Assembly (NCBI RefSeq): GCF_006476045.1
Contig: NZ_SRZY01000023.1
Coordinates: 1-64,000 of the forward strand
Length of the DNA stretch: 64,000 bases
Direction of reading: 5' to 3'
Source of the DNA: Sphingobacterium lumbrici
Lineage (GTDB): Bacteria > Bacteroidota > Bacteroidia > Sphingobacteriales > Sphingobacteriaceae
This document shows positions 17,558 to 25,724 of the stretch, one piece after another. The position numbers and the translations under genes are program-made. How positions within the stretch are numbered: position 1 is the stretch's first letter; the number at the start of each line of letters is the position of its first letter. The notes beneath the pieces are model-generated. The model did not search any database. It saw only the letters and a program-made list of their open reading frames with translations, and was not told where the DNA came from.

Positions 17558-18787
17558 ATGCAGGAAATACTCAAAAACTACAGCAATATTATCCAACTAT
17601 TGATCGGAATAATAGTCGGTAGTGTTATCGGCTTACTACTACCTCAAGTTGTTTCGTTTATTAAACCGCTGGGGGATATATTTTTAAACCTACTTTTCGT
17701 GGCTGTTATTCCACTACTATTTTTCGCCATTTCTTCTGCCGTTGCCAATATAGTAAGCACCAATAAATTGGGACGGATTTTGGGAATAATGTCTGTCGTA
17801 TTTGTCGTTACGATCGTTATTGCTGCTATTGCTACGATAATAGGTCTGTGGATTTTTCCGGTTACGGCTGCTAAAGATACATCTGCTGCAATTGAAAGTT
17901 TGGCAACCAATGCAGACGACACCTGGGGTGATAAAATAGTTCGTTTCTTAACTGTCGGGGAATTTGCGAATCTACTGTCGCGCCAGAATATATTGGCTTT
18001 CGTGATATTCTCCTTTTTAGTGGGTACCGCGGCCCGAAAGACTGGCGCAGATGGTGCGCTGTTCATCAAATTCCTGAATGCCGGAAATGAGGTGATGAAA
18101 TCACTCTTAACACTAATTATGAAATTTGGACCTATTGGTCTGGGAGCATACTTTGCCTACCAAGTACATACCTTAGGCCCCGAATTGTTCGGATTCTACG
18201 CTAAACCATTGGCTTTCTACTATATTTTTGGAGTCGTATTTTTCTTTACATTCTATTCCATATATGCTTTTGTAGCACAGCAAAAAAAAGGTGTTACCGC
18301 ATATTGGAAATATAACATTACCCCATCTTTGACCGCATTGAGTACGTGTAGCAGTCTAGCTACCCTCCCGGCAAATTTGGATGCCGCGAAAAAATTAGGC
18401 ATACCCGCAAGCGTGGCGAATGTCGTTATTCCGTTGGGCAATACCCTCTATAAAAATGGATCTTCCATTTCTTCTATACTGAAAATCTATGTTGCTTTTT
18501 CTATACTGGATTGGAACTTCTTCGAACCCACCACGCTCATCACCGCTGTCGGAATCACCATTCTGGTGAGTATGGTGGCAGGGGGAATTCCAAATGGCGG
18601 TTTCATCGGCGAAATGCTCATGATCTCTGTCTATGGCATTCCAAATGAAGCGATACCGGCTATTATGATTATTGGTGCTTTAGTAGATCCACTCGCTACA
18701 GTCCTTAATACCACGGGAGACACTGTTGCAGCAATGCTTGTTACTCGATTTTCAGGCGAACGGTTTGAAGAGGTTAAAGAGGGGTGA
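17558..18787 (+). CDS. Dicarboxylate/amino acid:cation symporter (DAACS family)
   Basis: The 409-residue integral membrane protein has about eight transmembrane helices. The family hallmarks are the serine-rich hairpin and nearby loop (ALSTCSSLATLPANLDAAKKLG, about 261-282), a VVIPLGNTLYKNGSS segment (about 288-302) and the C-terminal VDPLATVLNTTGDTVAAML (about 378-396) that binds substrate and Na+. GltP/GltT/DctA relatives take up glutamate, aspartate or C4-dicarboxylates with Na+ or H+. Substrate is not resolved. A long non-coding repeat starts 43 bp downstream. Confidence 0.9.
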   Translation: MQEILKNYSNIIQLLIGIIVGSVIGLLLPQVVSFIKPLGDIFLNLLFVAVIPLLFFAISSAVANIVSTNKLGRILGIMSVVFVVTIVIAAIATIIGLWIFPVTAAKDTSAAIESLATNADDTWGDKIVRFLTVGEFANLLSRQNILAFVIFSFLVGTAARKTGADGALFIKFLNAGNEVMKSLLTLIMKFGPIGLGAYFAYQVHTLGPELFGFYAKPLAFYYIFGVVFFFTFYSIYAFVAQQKKGVTAYWKYNITPSLTALSTCSSLATLPANLDAAKKLGIPASVANVVIPLGNTLYKNGSSISSILKIYVAFSILDWNFFEPTTLITAVGITILVSMVAGGIPNGGFIGEMLMISVYGIPNEAIPAIMIIGALVDPLATVLNTTGDTVAAMLVTRFSGERFEEVKEG

Positions 18788-18931
18788 TGCTCGGTGCTTC
18801 ATTGTTAAAGGTTTACAATTTGATTGTGATAATAGAACCTATTATTTAGTCAGTTTTGCCCCTCGCATTACCTTTCCGTCGTTGCCACGACAGGGCCTTC
18901 ATTTTTTTCTTGATAAAAAAACGAAGCAAAA

Positions 18932-18951
18932 CCTGCCTGCCTGCCGGCAGG
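18932..18951. repeat. Short GC-rich palindromic insert in copy A
   Basis: CCTGCCTGCCTGCCGGCAGG sits between CGAAGCAAAA and AAATCAAGG; copy B of the long repeat has those flanks directly joined at the matching place. The same palindrome type recurs at 19378 and 47096. It behaves like a small mobile or templated insert. Confidence 0.65.
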
Positions 18952-19377
18952 AAATCAAGGCTGTACCGTATTTGTCGTTCCGGCTACGCGATGATGCAGT
19001 GCGCAGCTCTTAGGCCGCCACCGCTCTGTCCCACGGCAAGGGCTGAGATCTGCTTGGCTGAGTGCTAATTGTAAGCTTCTGCAACGCATCATCTGCTGTC
19101 TGCACGTCCAAATCCGCTAAGGCCGTCTTTTTGAGTCTGCCGAACACCTAACACTCATAACAGAATGCACTATCCTTTCATATTCGAAAAATGTCGCTGG
19201 AGTTGCATCAGCCCCTAATCCCCGCACTCGGCCCTGATGCCTGCTTACGCAGTAGCCATTTGCCAATAGCAGGAGGAAGCTCTATCCTTACATGCCCGAC
19301 AAATGTCGCCTGTGAAGCTTTTGGCAATAGCACTGGGAAGCACTATCCGTACAGCCAAAAGGTTCAAGCGACGATTT

Positions 19378-19397
19378 CCTGCCTGCCGGCAGGCAGG
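19378..19397. repeat. 20-bp perfect palindrome CCTGCCTGCCGGCAGGCAGG (copy A)
   Basis: A perfect palindrome near the right end of copy A, also present at the equivalent place in copy B. GCCGGC-centred repeats of this type are scattered in many Sphingobacteriales genomes (general knowledge, not checked here). Confidence 0.7.
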
Positions 19398-19614
19398 TTT
19401 TGCATCCTTTTTTAGGAAAAAAAGGATGAGCCAGTCGCGGCTTGAGCGACAAAGAAATTGATTTAAAAAATACCTTCTTTAAAAACCAACAAACTATAAA
19501 AACCCTCCCCTTACCTTGTAATATTACTGATGCACAATGAGACGCTGCTGGCTCATATCACCACGCACCTCACAAAACACTACTAAACAAGAGGTTAAGC
19601 AAAACCCTATTTAG

Positions 19615-19631
19615 TTTAGAATATTTCTAAA
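19615..19631. promoter_or_regulatory. Fur/Irr-like box upstream of ccmE
   Basis: TTTAGAATATTTCTAAA is an inverted repeat of the TTTAGAAnnnTTCTAAA form and is followed by TAGAAGG. Nearly the same sequence plus TAGAAGG occurs upstream of the TonB-receptor gene at 59513-59536. The shape is that of a Fur-superfamily operator; iron or heme control is inferred. Confidence 0.5.
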
Positions 19632-19676
19632 TAGAAGGCGTAATTTGTTTAATTCCTTCTTTCAATTCCCTTTTTG

Positions 19677-19684
19677 TAATTTTG
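19677..19684 (+). promoter_or_regulatory. -7 box of ccmE promoter
   Basis: TAATTTTG fits TAnnTTTG and lies 24 bases before the ATG at 19709. No clean TTG is found 19-21 bases upstream. Confidence 0.4.
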
Positions 19685-19708
19685 TAACTGGTTTAGTGAA
19701 TATTCATT

Positions 19709-20119
19709 ATGAAAAAAAGTTCAATCATTCTTATTGTGATCATAGCAGTGGCTATTGCGATGATTTTGGTGATTTACACCGATTCGAGTACCTATTCTAC
19801 GTTTACAGAAGCGAAGGAAAAGAAAACGGAGTTATACGTTACCGGCGTGTTAAATAAGGAAAAGGATTTAATTTACGATCCCGTAAAAGATGCAAACCTT
19901 TTTTCTTTTTACATGTATGACAATGACAGTATAGAATGCCGCGTGGTATTTAATGGAGCAAAACCACAGGATATCGAACGCTCCGAACAGATCGTACTTA
20001 CAGGAAAAATGGAAGGGGATGTATTTCATGCCACGAAAATATTAATGAAATGTCCTTCTAAATATAATCAAGACGAAGTAGAAGTAGTCGAAACAACTAC
20101 TGCTTACCTGACTAAGTAG
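19709..20119 (+). CDS. ccmE: Cytochrome c maturation heme chaperone CcmE, CXXXY variant
   Basis: The 136-residue protein has an N-terminal membrane anchor (about 5-23) and a periplasmic OB-fold with ELYVTGVLNKEKDL, the D/F-rich loop and VLTGKMEGDVFHATKILMKCPSKY. In classic CcmE the heme is bound covalently by the His of an HXXXY motif. Here the aligned site is C115-P-S-K-Y119, the CXXXY form described for the variant System I of archaea and some bacteria, which usually lacks CcmH. ccmF follows after 35 bp. ccmA, ccmB and ccmC are not in the window; a long repeat separates ccmE from the upstream transporter. Confidence 0.88.
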   Translation: MKKSSIILIVIIAVAIAMILVIYTDSSTYSTFTEAKEKKTELYVTGVLNKEKDLIYDPVKDANLFSFYMYDNDSIECRVVFNGAKPQDIERSEQIVLTGKMEGDVFHATKILMKCPSKYNQDEVEVVETTTAYLTK

Positions 20120-20154
20120 GATCTTTTGAATATTTTTGACTTTTGATTTAAATA

Positions 20155-22659
20155 ATGGACGTTAACTACATTGGTGAAAACCTACTTCCTGGAAAAATAG
20201 GGCAGTTTTTTGTTATCCTTTCTTTTGGTGCATCTTTATTTTCTCTGATAAGCTACTTTTTTGCAGCCCAAAACTCGGCGAAAAACCAAGCTGGTGAGTT
20301 CATCGCAGATAAGTCATGGAAAACTCTCGGCCGAATTGGCTTTTGGCTGAATACGCTTTCCATTCTTGTTATCGGCTCAACCTTATTCTATATCATCTAT
20401 AATCACTTATTTGAATACCATTACGCGTGGGCACATTCTTCGCGATCGCTCCCGACACATTACATCATTTCTTCATTCTGGGAAGGACAAGAAGGTAGTT
20501 TTTGGCTGTGGATGTTTTGGCAGGTCGTATTGGGGAGTATCCTTGTATTCAAGTCGCGAAGCTGGGAAGCTCCGGTGATGACCTTCGTGATGCTCTGCCA
20601 GACGTTCTTGGCCTGCATGCTGATTGGTGTAGAAGTATTCGGATCCCGCATCGGCAGTTCTCCGTTCATCCTGTTGCGAGACGCGCTACATGCGCCTATC
20701 TTTAGTAATCCGAATTATTTATCGATGATAGCCGATGGTAGCGGCCTGAATGCATTGTTGCAAAATTATTGGATGGTCATCCACCCACCTACCCTGTTCC
20801 TTGGATTTGCCTCTATGATTGTACCCTTTGCTTATGCAGCTGCGGGGCTATGGCAAAGAAGGTATAAGGAATGGATTAATGCCAGTATGCCATGGGCTTT
20901 ATTCGCCGTTATGATCTTAGGAGCGGGCATTATTATGGGATCATTCTGGGCGTATGAAGCGCTTAATTTTGGTGGCTTTTGGGCTTGGGATCCGGTAGAA
21001 AATGTATCCATCATTCCTTGGCTCACCTTGATTGCCGCTGTCCATGTTATGCTAGCCTACAAACATTCCGGACATGCCTACTTCACAGCCACATTGCTTG
21101 CATTAGTAAGCTTTGTGTTGGTTATCTATGCGTCGTTCCTAACGCGTAGCGGTATATTAGGCGAAACTTCGGTACACTCTTTTACCAGCCTGGGAATGTC
21201 GGGGCAGTTGATTTTCTTCAATTTCACCTTTCTGGCAATCACCATCGTATTATTAGTCTGGAGAAGAAAGGAACTCCCGAGCACAAAGAAAGAAGAAGAC
21301 ATTTATTCGAGAGAATTCTGGTTATTCATTGGCGCATTGGTGTTGACTGTCGCCTGCGTTCAGATGATTGCAACCACTTCAATACCGGTGTTTAATACGC
21401 TATTCGGTACCAAAGTAGCGCCTCCGGTTGATCCGATCATACATTATAACAGATGGCAAGGCGCTTTTGTGGTCGTTATCTTATTGCTCACGGCGTTCAC
21501 GCAGTTCTTAAAATATAAACGATCAGATCCCAATAAATTTTGGCCGGCGCTTATCGCTTCATTTATCGTAGCCCTTATCCTGGCTGCCGTGGTGGTATAT
21601 TTTACCAAGGTATACACTAACGTCATGTACGTATTGATTACCTTCACCTCCCTTTTCTGTATTTTGGCAAATATCCGTGTACTGGGTGATGCGCTGAAGG
21701 GAAAATGGCGATTAGCAGGTTCAGCTGTATCGCATATTGGATTTGCCTTGTTGGTATTAGGTGCATTAGTTGCGGCCGCCACCAATGACGTGATTTCCGT
21801 CAATGAAAGCCGGTATATCGGCGTACAAAATTTTGGCAAGGACGGTGATAAATTTACCGACCCTGGTGAAAATTTATTTCTAACCGAAGGTGAACCTGTA
21901 CAAATGGGAGATTATAAAATTACCTATTTAGGCGATAGCGCTGCTGCTCCGAACGTGTATTATCACATCAAATATGAAAAAATTGACGAGGAAAGCGGCA
22001 AAGTGTTAGAGTCGTTCATCCTAAGTCCTTTTGCGCAAAACAATCCGGATATGGGAGGTCTAATCGGCACACCTGCCACCAAGCACTACGTAACCCATGA
22101 TATCTATACCTTAATCACCGCGGCATCGGCAGATTCTCAATTACCTGCTACAAATATGCAGGACAGTGAAAAAACGGGGTTCGAAGACTATGATGAACCG
22201 GCAACCTATCAGGTAAATATTGGAGACACCCTACGCTACCGCAACGGGATATTCATTATCGAGGGCATCAATAAAGACGCTAAATTACAGAATATTCCTT
22301 TGGACCCGAAAGACATTTTGGTCGGCTTAAAAATCAAGGTAGTGTCCGGAGATCAGAAAGAATATAATGTGGAACCTGTGTTTTTATTAAAAGAGGGTAA
22401 TGCGTACGATTTTAATAAAGATGTCGAAGAACAAGGACTTCGGTTCCGCTTTACGAATATCCGTCCGGATCAGGATAAATTAGAAATCATGGTCTATCAA
22501 AAACCATTACCCGAAAAGAAATGGATCGTATTTAAAGCAATTAAGTTCCCGTATATTAATTTCTTTTGGTGTGGTACCATCATCATGACGATTGGTTTTA
22601 TCATGGCGATATATAAACGTATAAAGGACAGAAAATCAGAAGACAAAATTGAATCGTAA
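20155..22659 (+). CDS. ccmF: Cytochrome c heme lyase CcmF/NrfE-type
   Basis: The 834-residue polytopic membrane protein of the heme-handling family has an early WEGQEGSFWLWMFWQVVLG, a periplasmic region with NYWMVIHPPTLFLGFASM (His ligand candidate), and the tryptophan-rich WWD signature FGGFWAWDPVENVSIIPWL near residues 270-288. A large hydrophilic periplasmic domain follows the helices (about 555-795), then a last helix (about 800-820). CcmF receives heme from CcmE and, with CcmH in standard systems, attaches it to the CXXCH motif of apocytochromes. Its partner CcmE here is the CXXXY form. Its stop overlaps the next ATG (TAATG). Confidence 0.9.
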   Translation: MDVNYIGENLLPGKIGQFFVILSFGASLFSLISYFFAAQNSAKNQAGEFIADKSWKTLGRIGFWLNTLSILVIGSTLFYIIYNHLFEYHYAWAHSSRSLPTHYIISSFWEGQEGSFWLWMFWQVVLGSILVFKSRSWEAPVMTFVMLCQTFLACMLIGVEVFGSRIGSSPFILLRDALHAPIFSNPNYLSMIADGSGLNALLQNYWMVIHPPTLFLGFASMIVPFAYAAAGLWQRRYKEWINASMPWALFAVMILGAGIIMGSFWAYEALNFGGFWAWDPVENVSIIPWLTLIAAVHVMLAYKHSGHAYFTATLLALVSFVLVIYASFLTRSGILGETSVHSFTSLGMSGQLIFFNFTFLAITIVLLVWRRKELPSTKKEEDIYSREFWLFIGALVLTVACVQMIATTSIPVFNTLFGTKVAPPVDPIIHYNRWQGAFVVVILLLTAFTQFLKYKRSDPNKFWPALIASFIVALILAAVVVYFTKVYTNVMYVLITFTSLFCILANIRVLGDALKGKWRLAGSAVSHIGFALLVLGALVAAATNDVISVNESRYIGVQNFGKDGDKFTDPGENLFLTEGEPVQMGDYKITYLGDSAAAPNVYYHIKYEKIDEESGKVLESFILSPFAQNNPDMGGLIGTPATKHYVTHDIYTLITAASADSQLPATNMQDSEKTGFEDYDEPATYQVNIGDTLRYRNGIFIIEGINKDAKLQNIPLDPKDILVGLKIKVVSGDQKEYNVEPVFLLKEGNAYDFNKDVEEQGLRFRFTNIRPDQDKLEIMVYQKPLPEKKWIVFKAIKFPYINFFWCGTIIMTIGFIMAIYKRIKDRKSEDKIES

Positions 22660-23420
22660 TGAACATCGTCATACTTGGAACCGGAAATATAGCGACACAC
22701 TACGCTAAAGCATTCCAAACACTAGGGCACTACATTACGCAGGTATACAGTAAAACTTCAGCCAATGCATCTGCATTGGCTGAAGTCGTTTCGGCCGAAA
22801 GCATACCTGATCTTTCCCAAATCAGCCATAGTGCTGATCTGTATATTATCGCGGTCTCAGATCAAGCAATTAAGACGGTCACGGATCAACTTCCCAGGCG
22901 ACTAAAGGGCATCGTTGTTCATACCTCAGGAGCTACCCCACTGACGGTATTAAATCGTTTTGAAAAAAGTGGAGTCATCTACCCCCCACAAAGTCTTTCC
23001 AAAGATGTAGAAACAGACTTATCCACCATTCCGTTTGCCATTGAAGGAAATACATCTGAGGTTGAACAAACGTTGTTGGCGGTAGGGCAACAGCTTTCAC
23101 ATAAATCATTCCTTTGCGATAGCCAACAAAGAATTACCCTACATATCGCAGCTGTCTTTGTCAACAACTTTTCTAATGTCTTGTATCAGGTTGCCTTCGA
23201 TCTATTAAGGCAGCAGAATTTAGATGTTGAATTGGTGCGGCCGATCATACTTGAAACAGCAAACAAAGTGCAATATCAGGAGCCGAAAGAGGTACAAACA
23301 GGTCCGGCGATAAGAAATGACATACAAACAATAAATAGTCATTTAAAATTATTAAGTCAAGATGAGTCTCTTACTCAAATCTATCAAAATTTGACCGCTT
23401 TAATTATAAAAACAAGATAG
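22659..23420 (+). CDS. Rossmann-fold/DUF2520 protein (ProC-like)
   Basis: The 253-residue cytoplasmic protein begins with the NAD(P)-binding MNIVILGTGNIATHYAKAFQ and has a second domain of DUF2520 type (about 115-250) with HIAAVFVNNFSNVLYQVA and TGPAIRNDIQTINSHL. The fold is that of pyrroline-5-carboxylate reductase/F420-dependent reductases; the reaction is unknown. The ATG shares its A with the ccmF stop, so translation is probably coupled. A perfect 15-bp inverted repeat lies in the codons for residues 33-43. Confidence 0.82.
   Translation: MNIVILGTGNIATHYAKAFQTLGHYITQVYSKTSANASALAEVVSAESIPDLSQISHSADLYIIAVSDQAIKTVTDQLPRRLKGIVVHTSGATPLTVLNRFEKSGVIYPPQSLSKDVETDLSTIPFAIEGNTSEVEQTLLAVGQQLSHKSFLCDSQQRITLHIAAVFVNNFSNVLYQVAFDLLRQQNLDVELVRPIILETANKVQYQEPKEVQTGPAIRNDIQTINSHLKLLSQDESLTQIYQNLTALIIKTR
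22755..22786. repeat. Intragenic perfect 15-bp inverted repeat
   Basis: ACTTCAGCCAATGCA (22755-22769) and its exact complement (22772-22786) are separated by two bases, directly followed by a 12-bp palindrome TTTCGGCCGAAA (22789-22800). Both lie inside the DUF2520 frame and encode an SANASALAEV-like alanine/serine helix. Confidence 0.7.
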
Positions 23421-23486
23421 AAAGCGAGCTTTATATACAAAAAAGATAAAAATTAAGACCGACATATTAAAGCACAAATTACTTAC

Positions 23487-23494
23487 TAATTTTG
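23487..23494 (+). promoter_or_regulatory. Possible -7 box, glutamate-synthase-like gene
   Basis: TAATTTTG fits TAnnTTTG, 62 bases before the ATG at 23557; no clear -33 element. Confidence 0.3.
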
Positions 23495-23556
23495 CCGAAG
23501 AATAAAACAAACATTAGAAGTAGACGTTTGAATCACATATAACTTGATCACAAACT

Positions 23557-25122
23557 ATGGCAGTTAGAAAATTAATTCTTATCACGGTTCTCTTAATCAA
23601 TCTTATCATCATTTCTTTTGGAATTATCTTTACGCCGCAATGGTTTTGGTTGCTTAGCGTTCCTTTTCCGCTGATGATAATTGCATTTTACAATAGCTTC
23701 CAAACAAACCATGCGATCCTTAGGAACTTTCCTTTGGTTGGCTATTTCCGGTATTTTTTCGAATCTATCCGCCCGGAATTAAGGCAGTACTTTTGGGAAT
23801 CAGATACTGATGGCAGGCCGTTCAATCGCAGACAACGCTCGATCGTGTATCAGCGATCGAAGAATGAGCGCGAAACAGTTGCGTTTGGTATGCAAACCGA
23901 TCCACAGGCTGTCGGAAATGAATGGGTCGCACATTCGATTTTCCCGTGCCACATTGAAAGTCACGACTTACGTACTACTGTGGGTAATACATCATGCAGC
24001 CAACCTTACAGTCTGAGCGTGTTTAATATTTCGGCCATGAGCTACGGGGCACTGAGCAAAACGGCAATCACTGCATTAAACAAAGGTGCTGCATTGCAAA
24101 ACTTTGCGCACAACACAGGTGAAGGAGGGATAAGTAATTACCACATCAGCGGAGGCGATTTAATTTGGCAAATAGGAACAGGCTATTTTGGATGTCGAAA
24201 TGAAACAGGACACTTCGATCCTGATTTGTTCGCCGAAAAAGCGAATCGTCCGTACGTTAAAATGATTGAACTCAAAATCTCTCAAGGGGCTAAACCCGGA
24301 CATGGCGGTATCTTACCTGCAGCGAAAAATACGCCCGAAGTGGCTGCTATACGTCACGTAGTACCGGGCACCGATGTTATGTCACCTCCCGCACACAGTG
24401 CATTCCGCAATCCCATAGAGATGATGGAATTCATCCACCAACTGCGGGATCTCTCAAATGGCAAACCTGTAGGCTTTAAGATCTGTATTGGTGATAAGCA
24501 GGAATTTATGGAAATATGCAGGGCCATGCAGACCACTCAAATATTTCCGGATTTCATCTCCATAGATGGATCAGAAGGTGGCACCGGGGCTGCTCCATTG
24601 GAGTTTACAGACAACCTCGGTATGCCGTTATACGATGCACTGACATTCGTTACCACAACGCTCATTAAATACGGGCTCAAGAAACACATCAAGATTATAG
24701 CTTCGAGTCGTATTGTTACCGGATTCGATTTATTAAAAGTGATTGCCTTAGGTGCAGATGCCTGCTATAGTGCAAGGGGAATGATGTTTGCCTTGGGGTG
24801 TATCCAAGCATTGAAATGCAACGAAGATGTCTGCCCGGTTGGAGTAGCTACACAGCAACCTCATTTGTATAAGGGGCTCGACGTAGAAGATAAATATGTA
24901 CGTGTTGCCCAATTTCATCGGAATACTTTACGTGCTACTGTAGAAATTATGGAAGCTTGCGGATTCCGAACGTTGGATGATGTAACCGCCGACAAATTTT
25001 TCAGAAAAGTGGATAGCATACAGACACTAAGTTTTCAGGACATTTATTTTAAAGAAACCGGGCGGTTGAATAAAAAGGAAAACAGCTTTGCAAAAGAGGA
25101 GTTCTTAGACTTCTTAGACTAA
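23557..25122 (+). CDS. FMN-binding glutamate synthase-family protein, membrane-anchored
   Basis: The 521-residue protein has two N-terminal hydrophobic segments (about 7-48) and then the FMN-binding TIM barrel of the GltS large-chain family. Motifs are NISAMSYGALSKTAITALNKGA, AHNTGEGGISNYH, GAKPGHGGILPAAK, ISIDGSEGGTGAAPLEFTDN and the Cys-containing C-terminal DACYSARGMMFALGC with NEDVCPVGVATQ. No glutaminase or FAD subunit lies next to it, so it is not a conventional glutamate synthase. Stand-alone members are common and of unknown activity. Downstream is a terminator shared with the convergent MarR gene. Confidence 0.85.
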   Translation: MAVRKLILITVLLINLIIISFGIIFTPQWFWLLSVPFPLMIIAFYNSFQTNHAILRNFPLVGYFRYFFESIRPELRQYFWESDTDGRPFNRRQRSIVYQRSKNERETVAFGMQTDPQAVGNEWVAHSIFPCHIESHDLRTTVGNTSCSQPYSLSVFNISAMSYGALSKTAITALNKGAALQNFAHNTGEGGISNYHISGGDLIWQIGTGYFGCRNETGHFDPDLFAEKANRPYVKMIELKISQGAKPGHGGILPAAKNTPEVAAIRHVVPGTDVMSPPAHSAFRNPIEMMEFIHQLRDLSNGKPVGFKICIGDKQEFMEICRAMQTTQIFPDFISIDGSEGGTGAAPLEFTDNLGMPLYDALTFVTTTLIKYGLKKHIKIIASSRIVTGFDLLKVIALGADACYSARGMMFALGCIQALKCNEDVCPVGVATQQPHLYKGLDVEDKYVRVAQFHRNTLRATVEIMEACGFRTLDDVTADKFFRKVDSIQTLSFQDIYFKETGRLNKKENSFAKEEFLDFLD

Positions 25123-25130
25123 GATTGGAA

Positions 25131-25168
25131 AAATTGTGTATCTCGATCAATACCGAGACACACAATTT
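25131..25168. terminator. Bidirectional hairpin between FMN protein and MarR
   Basis: Arms 25131-25145 and 25154-25168 pair over 15 bases with one mismatch (AAATTGTGT...ACACAATTT), with an A run before and a T-rich stretch after. Confidence 0.75.
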
Positions 25169-25169
25169 C

Positions 25170-25610
25170 TTATTTTAAATTTTGATATACAGTTTCCAGA
25201 ATATGCTGTGCATCTTTAAGCTTATCCCTGTCAACGTTATCCAGTGCTTCGACGATAGTGCGCGATGCCTGCGCCATACAATCCTTTTTAATCTTCCTTC
25301 CCTCCTTCGTCAGGTAAATAAGATTGGTTCTACGATCTACTTTGTCGTTAACACGGATTACCAGCTTCATCTTCTCGAGGTTGTTAATTAATCGTGAAAT
25401 ACTGGGTTTATCACGAAAGGTAAGATTAGCCAATTCTTGTTGCGTTAGCCCTTCTTCGTTCCACAAATAATAAAGGATGCTCCATTGCTCAGAGGTAATA
25501 TTTAGAGAGCTCTCTTTTAAATTTCGCTGTAGTCTTCGAGACATAGCAGTCGAAGCCTTTCCGGTTAAAAACGAGAAAAACTCTTCTGCAAATAGGTTAT
25601 CACTAGTCAT
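25170..25610 (-). CDS. MarR-family transcriptional regulator
   Basis: The 146-residue winged-helix protein has a helical dimerisation region at both ends and a central DNA-binding domain with EQWSILYYLWNEEGLTQQELANLTFRDKPSISRLINNLEKM (recognition helix SISRLINNLE) and the wing VDRRTNLIYLTKEGRKI, including the conserved D-R-R. MarR proteins repress until a phenolic or other ligand or oxidant releases them. The gene is divergent from a small membrane protein gene; a 26-bp palindrome between them is the probable operator, so it likely represses itself and its neighbour. Confidence 0.92.
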   Translation of the reverse strand: MTSDNLFAEEFFSFLTGKASTAMSRRLQRNLKESSLNITSEQWSILYYLWNEEGLTQQELANLTFRDKPSISRLINNLEKMKLVIRVNDKVDRRTNLIYLTKEGRKIKKDCMAQASRTIVEALDNVDRDKLKDAQHILETVYQNLK

Positions 25611-25642
25611 TTCTAATAAATAAGTTTTAGGTTACCTATACA

Positions 25643-25668
25643 ATATTAAACTAATATTAGTTTAATAT
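25643..25668. promoter_or_regulatory. 26-bp perfect palindrome, probable MarR operator
   Basis: Perfect dyad with core AAACTAATATTAGTTT centred at 25655/25656, in the 114-bp divergent region between marR and the small membrane gene. Length and symmetry suit a MarR dimer. Confidence 0.75.
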
Positions 25669-25724
25669 ACAAATTTTATTTTACCTATGCTTATATTTTT
25701 AATTAATTTCTTAACTTTAGTTCA

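Larger units (their letters stand above)
18831..19475. repeat. Long non-coding repeat, copy A (645 bp)
   Basis: This stretch aligns over nearly its whole length with 46681-47194. Landmarks: TTGCCACGACAGGGCCTTCA, TTTTTTCTTGATAAAAAAAC, GGCTGTACCGTATTTGTCGT, GATGATGCAGTGCGCAGCTC, GGCTGAGATCTGCTTGG, TGCACGTCCAAATCCGCTAA, and GAGCGACAAA near the right end. Terminal inverted repeats are recognisable but degenerate (AATAGAACCTATTATTTAGTCA at the left). It carries a 20-bp GC-rich palindrome absent from the corresponding site of copy B, plus an internal duplication of a CTATCCTT-CGACAAATGTCGC unit. Short open frames inside are not conserved between copies, so it looks non-coding. Confidence 0.75.

Noticed and set aside
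18726-19415. Three short plus-strand frames (70-95 codons) in the long repeat A
   Set aside because: They are not shared with the second copy, are Cys/Pro/Arg-rich in the manner of GC-palindrome translations (LPACRQ, CLPAGR), and lie in DNA better explained as a non-coding repeat.
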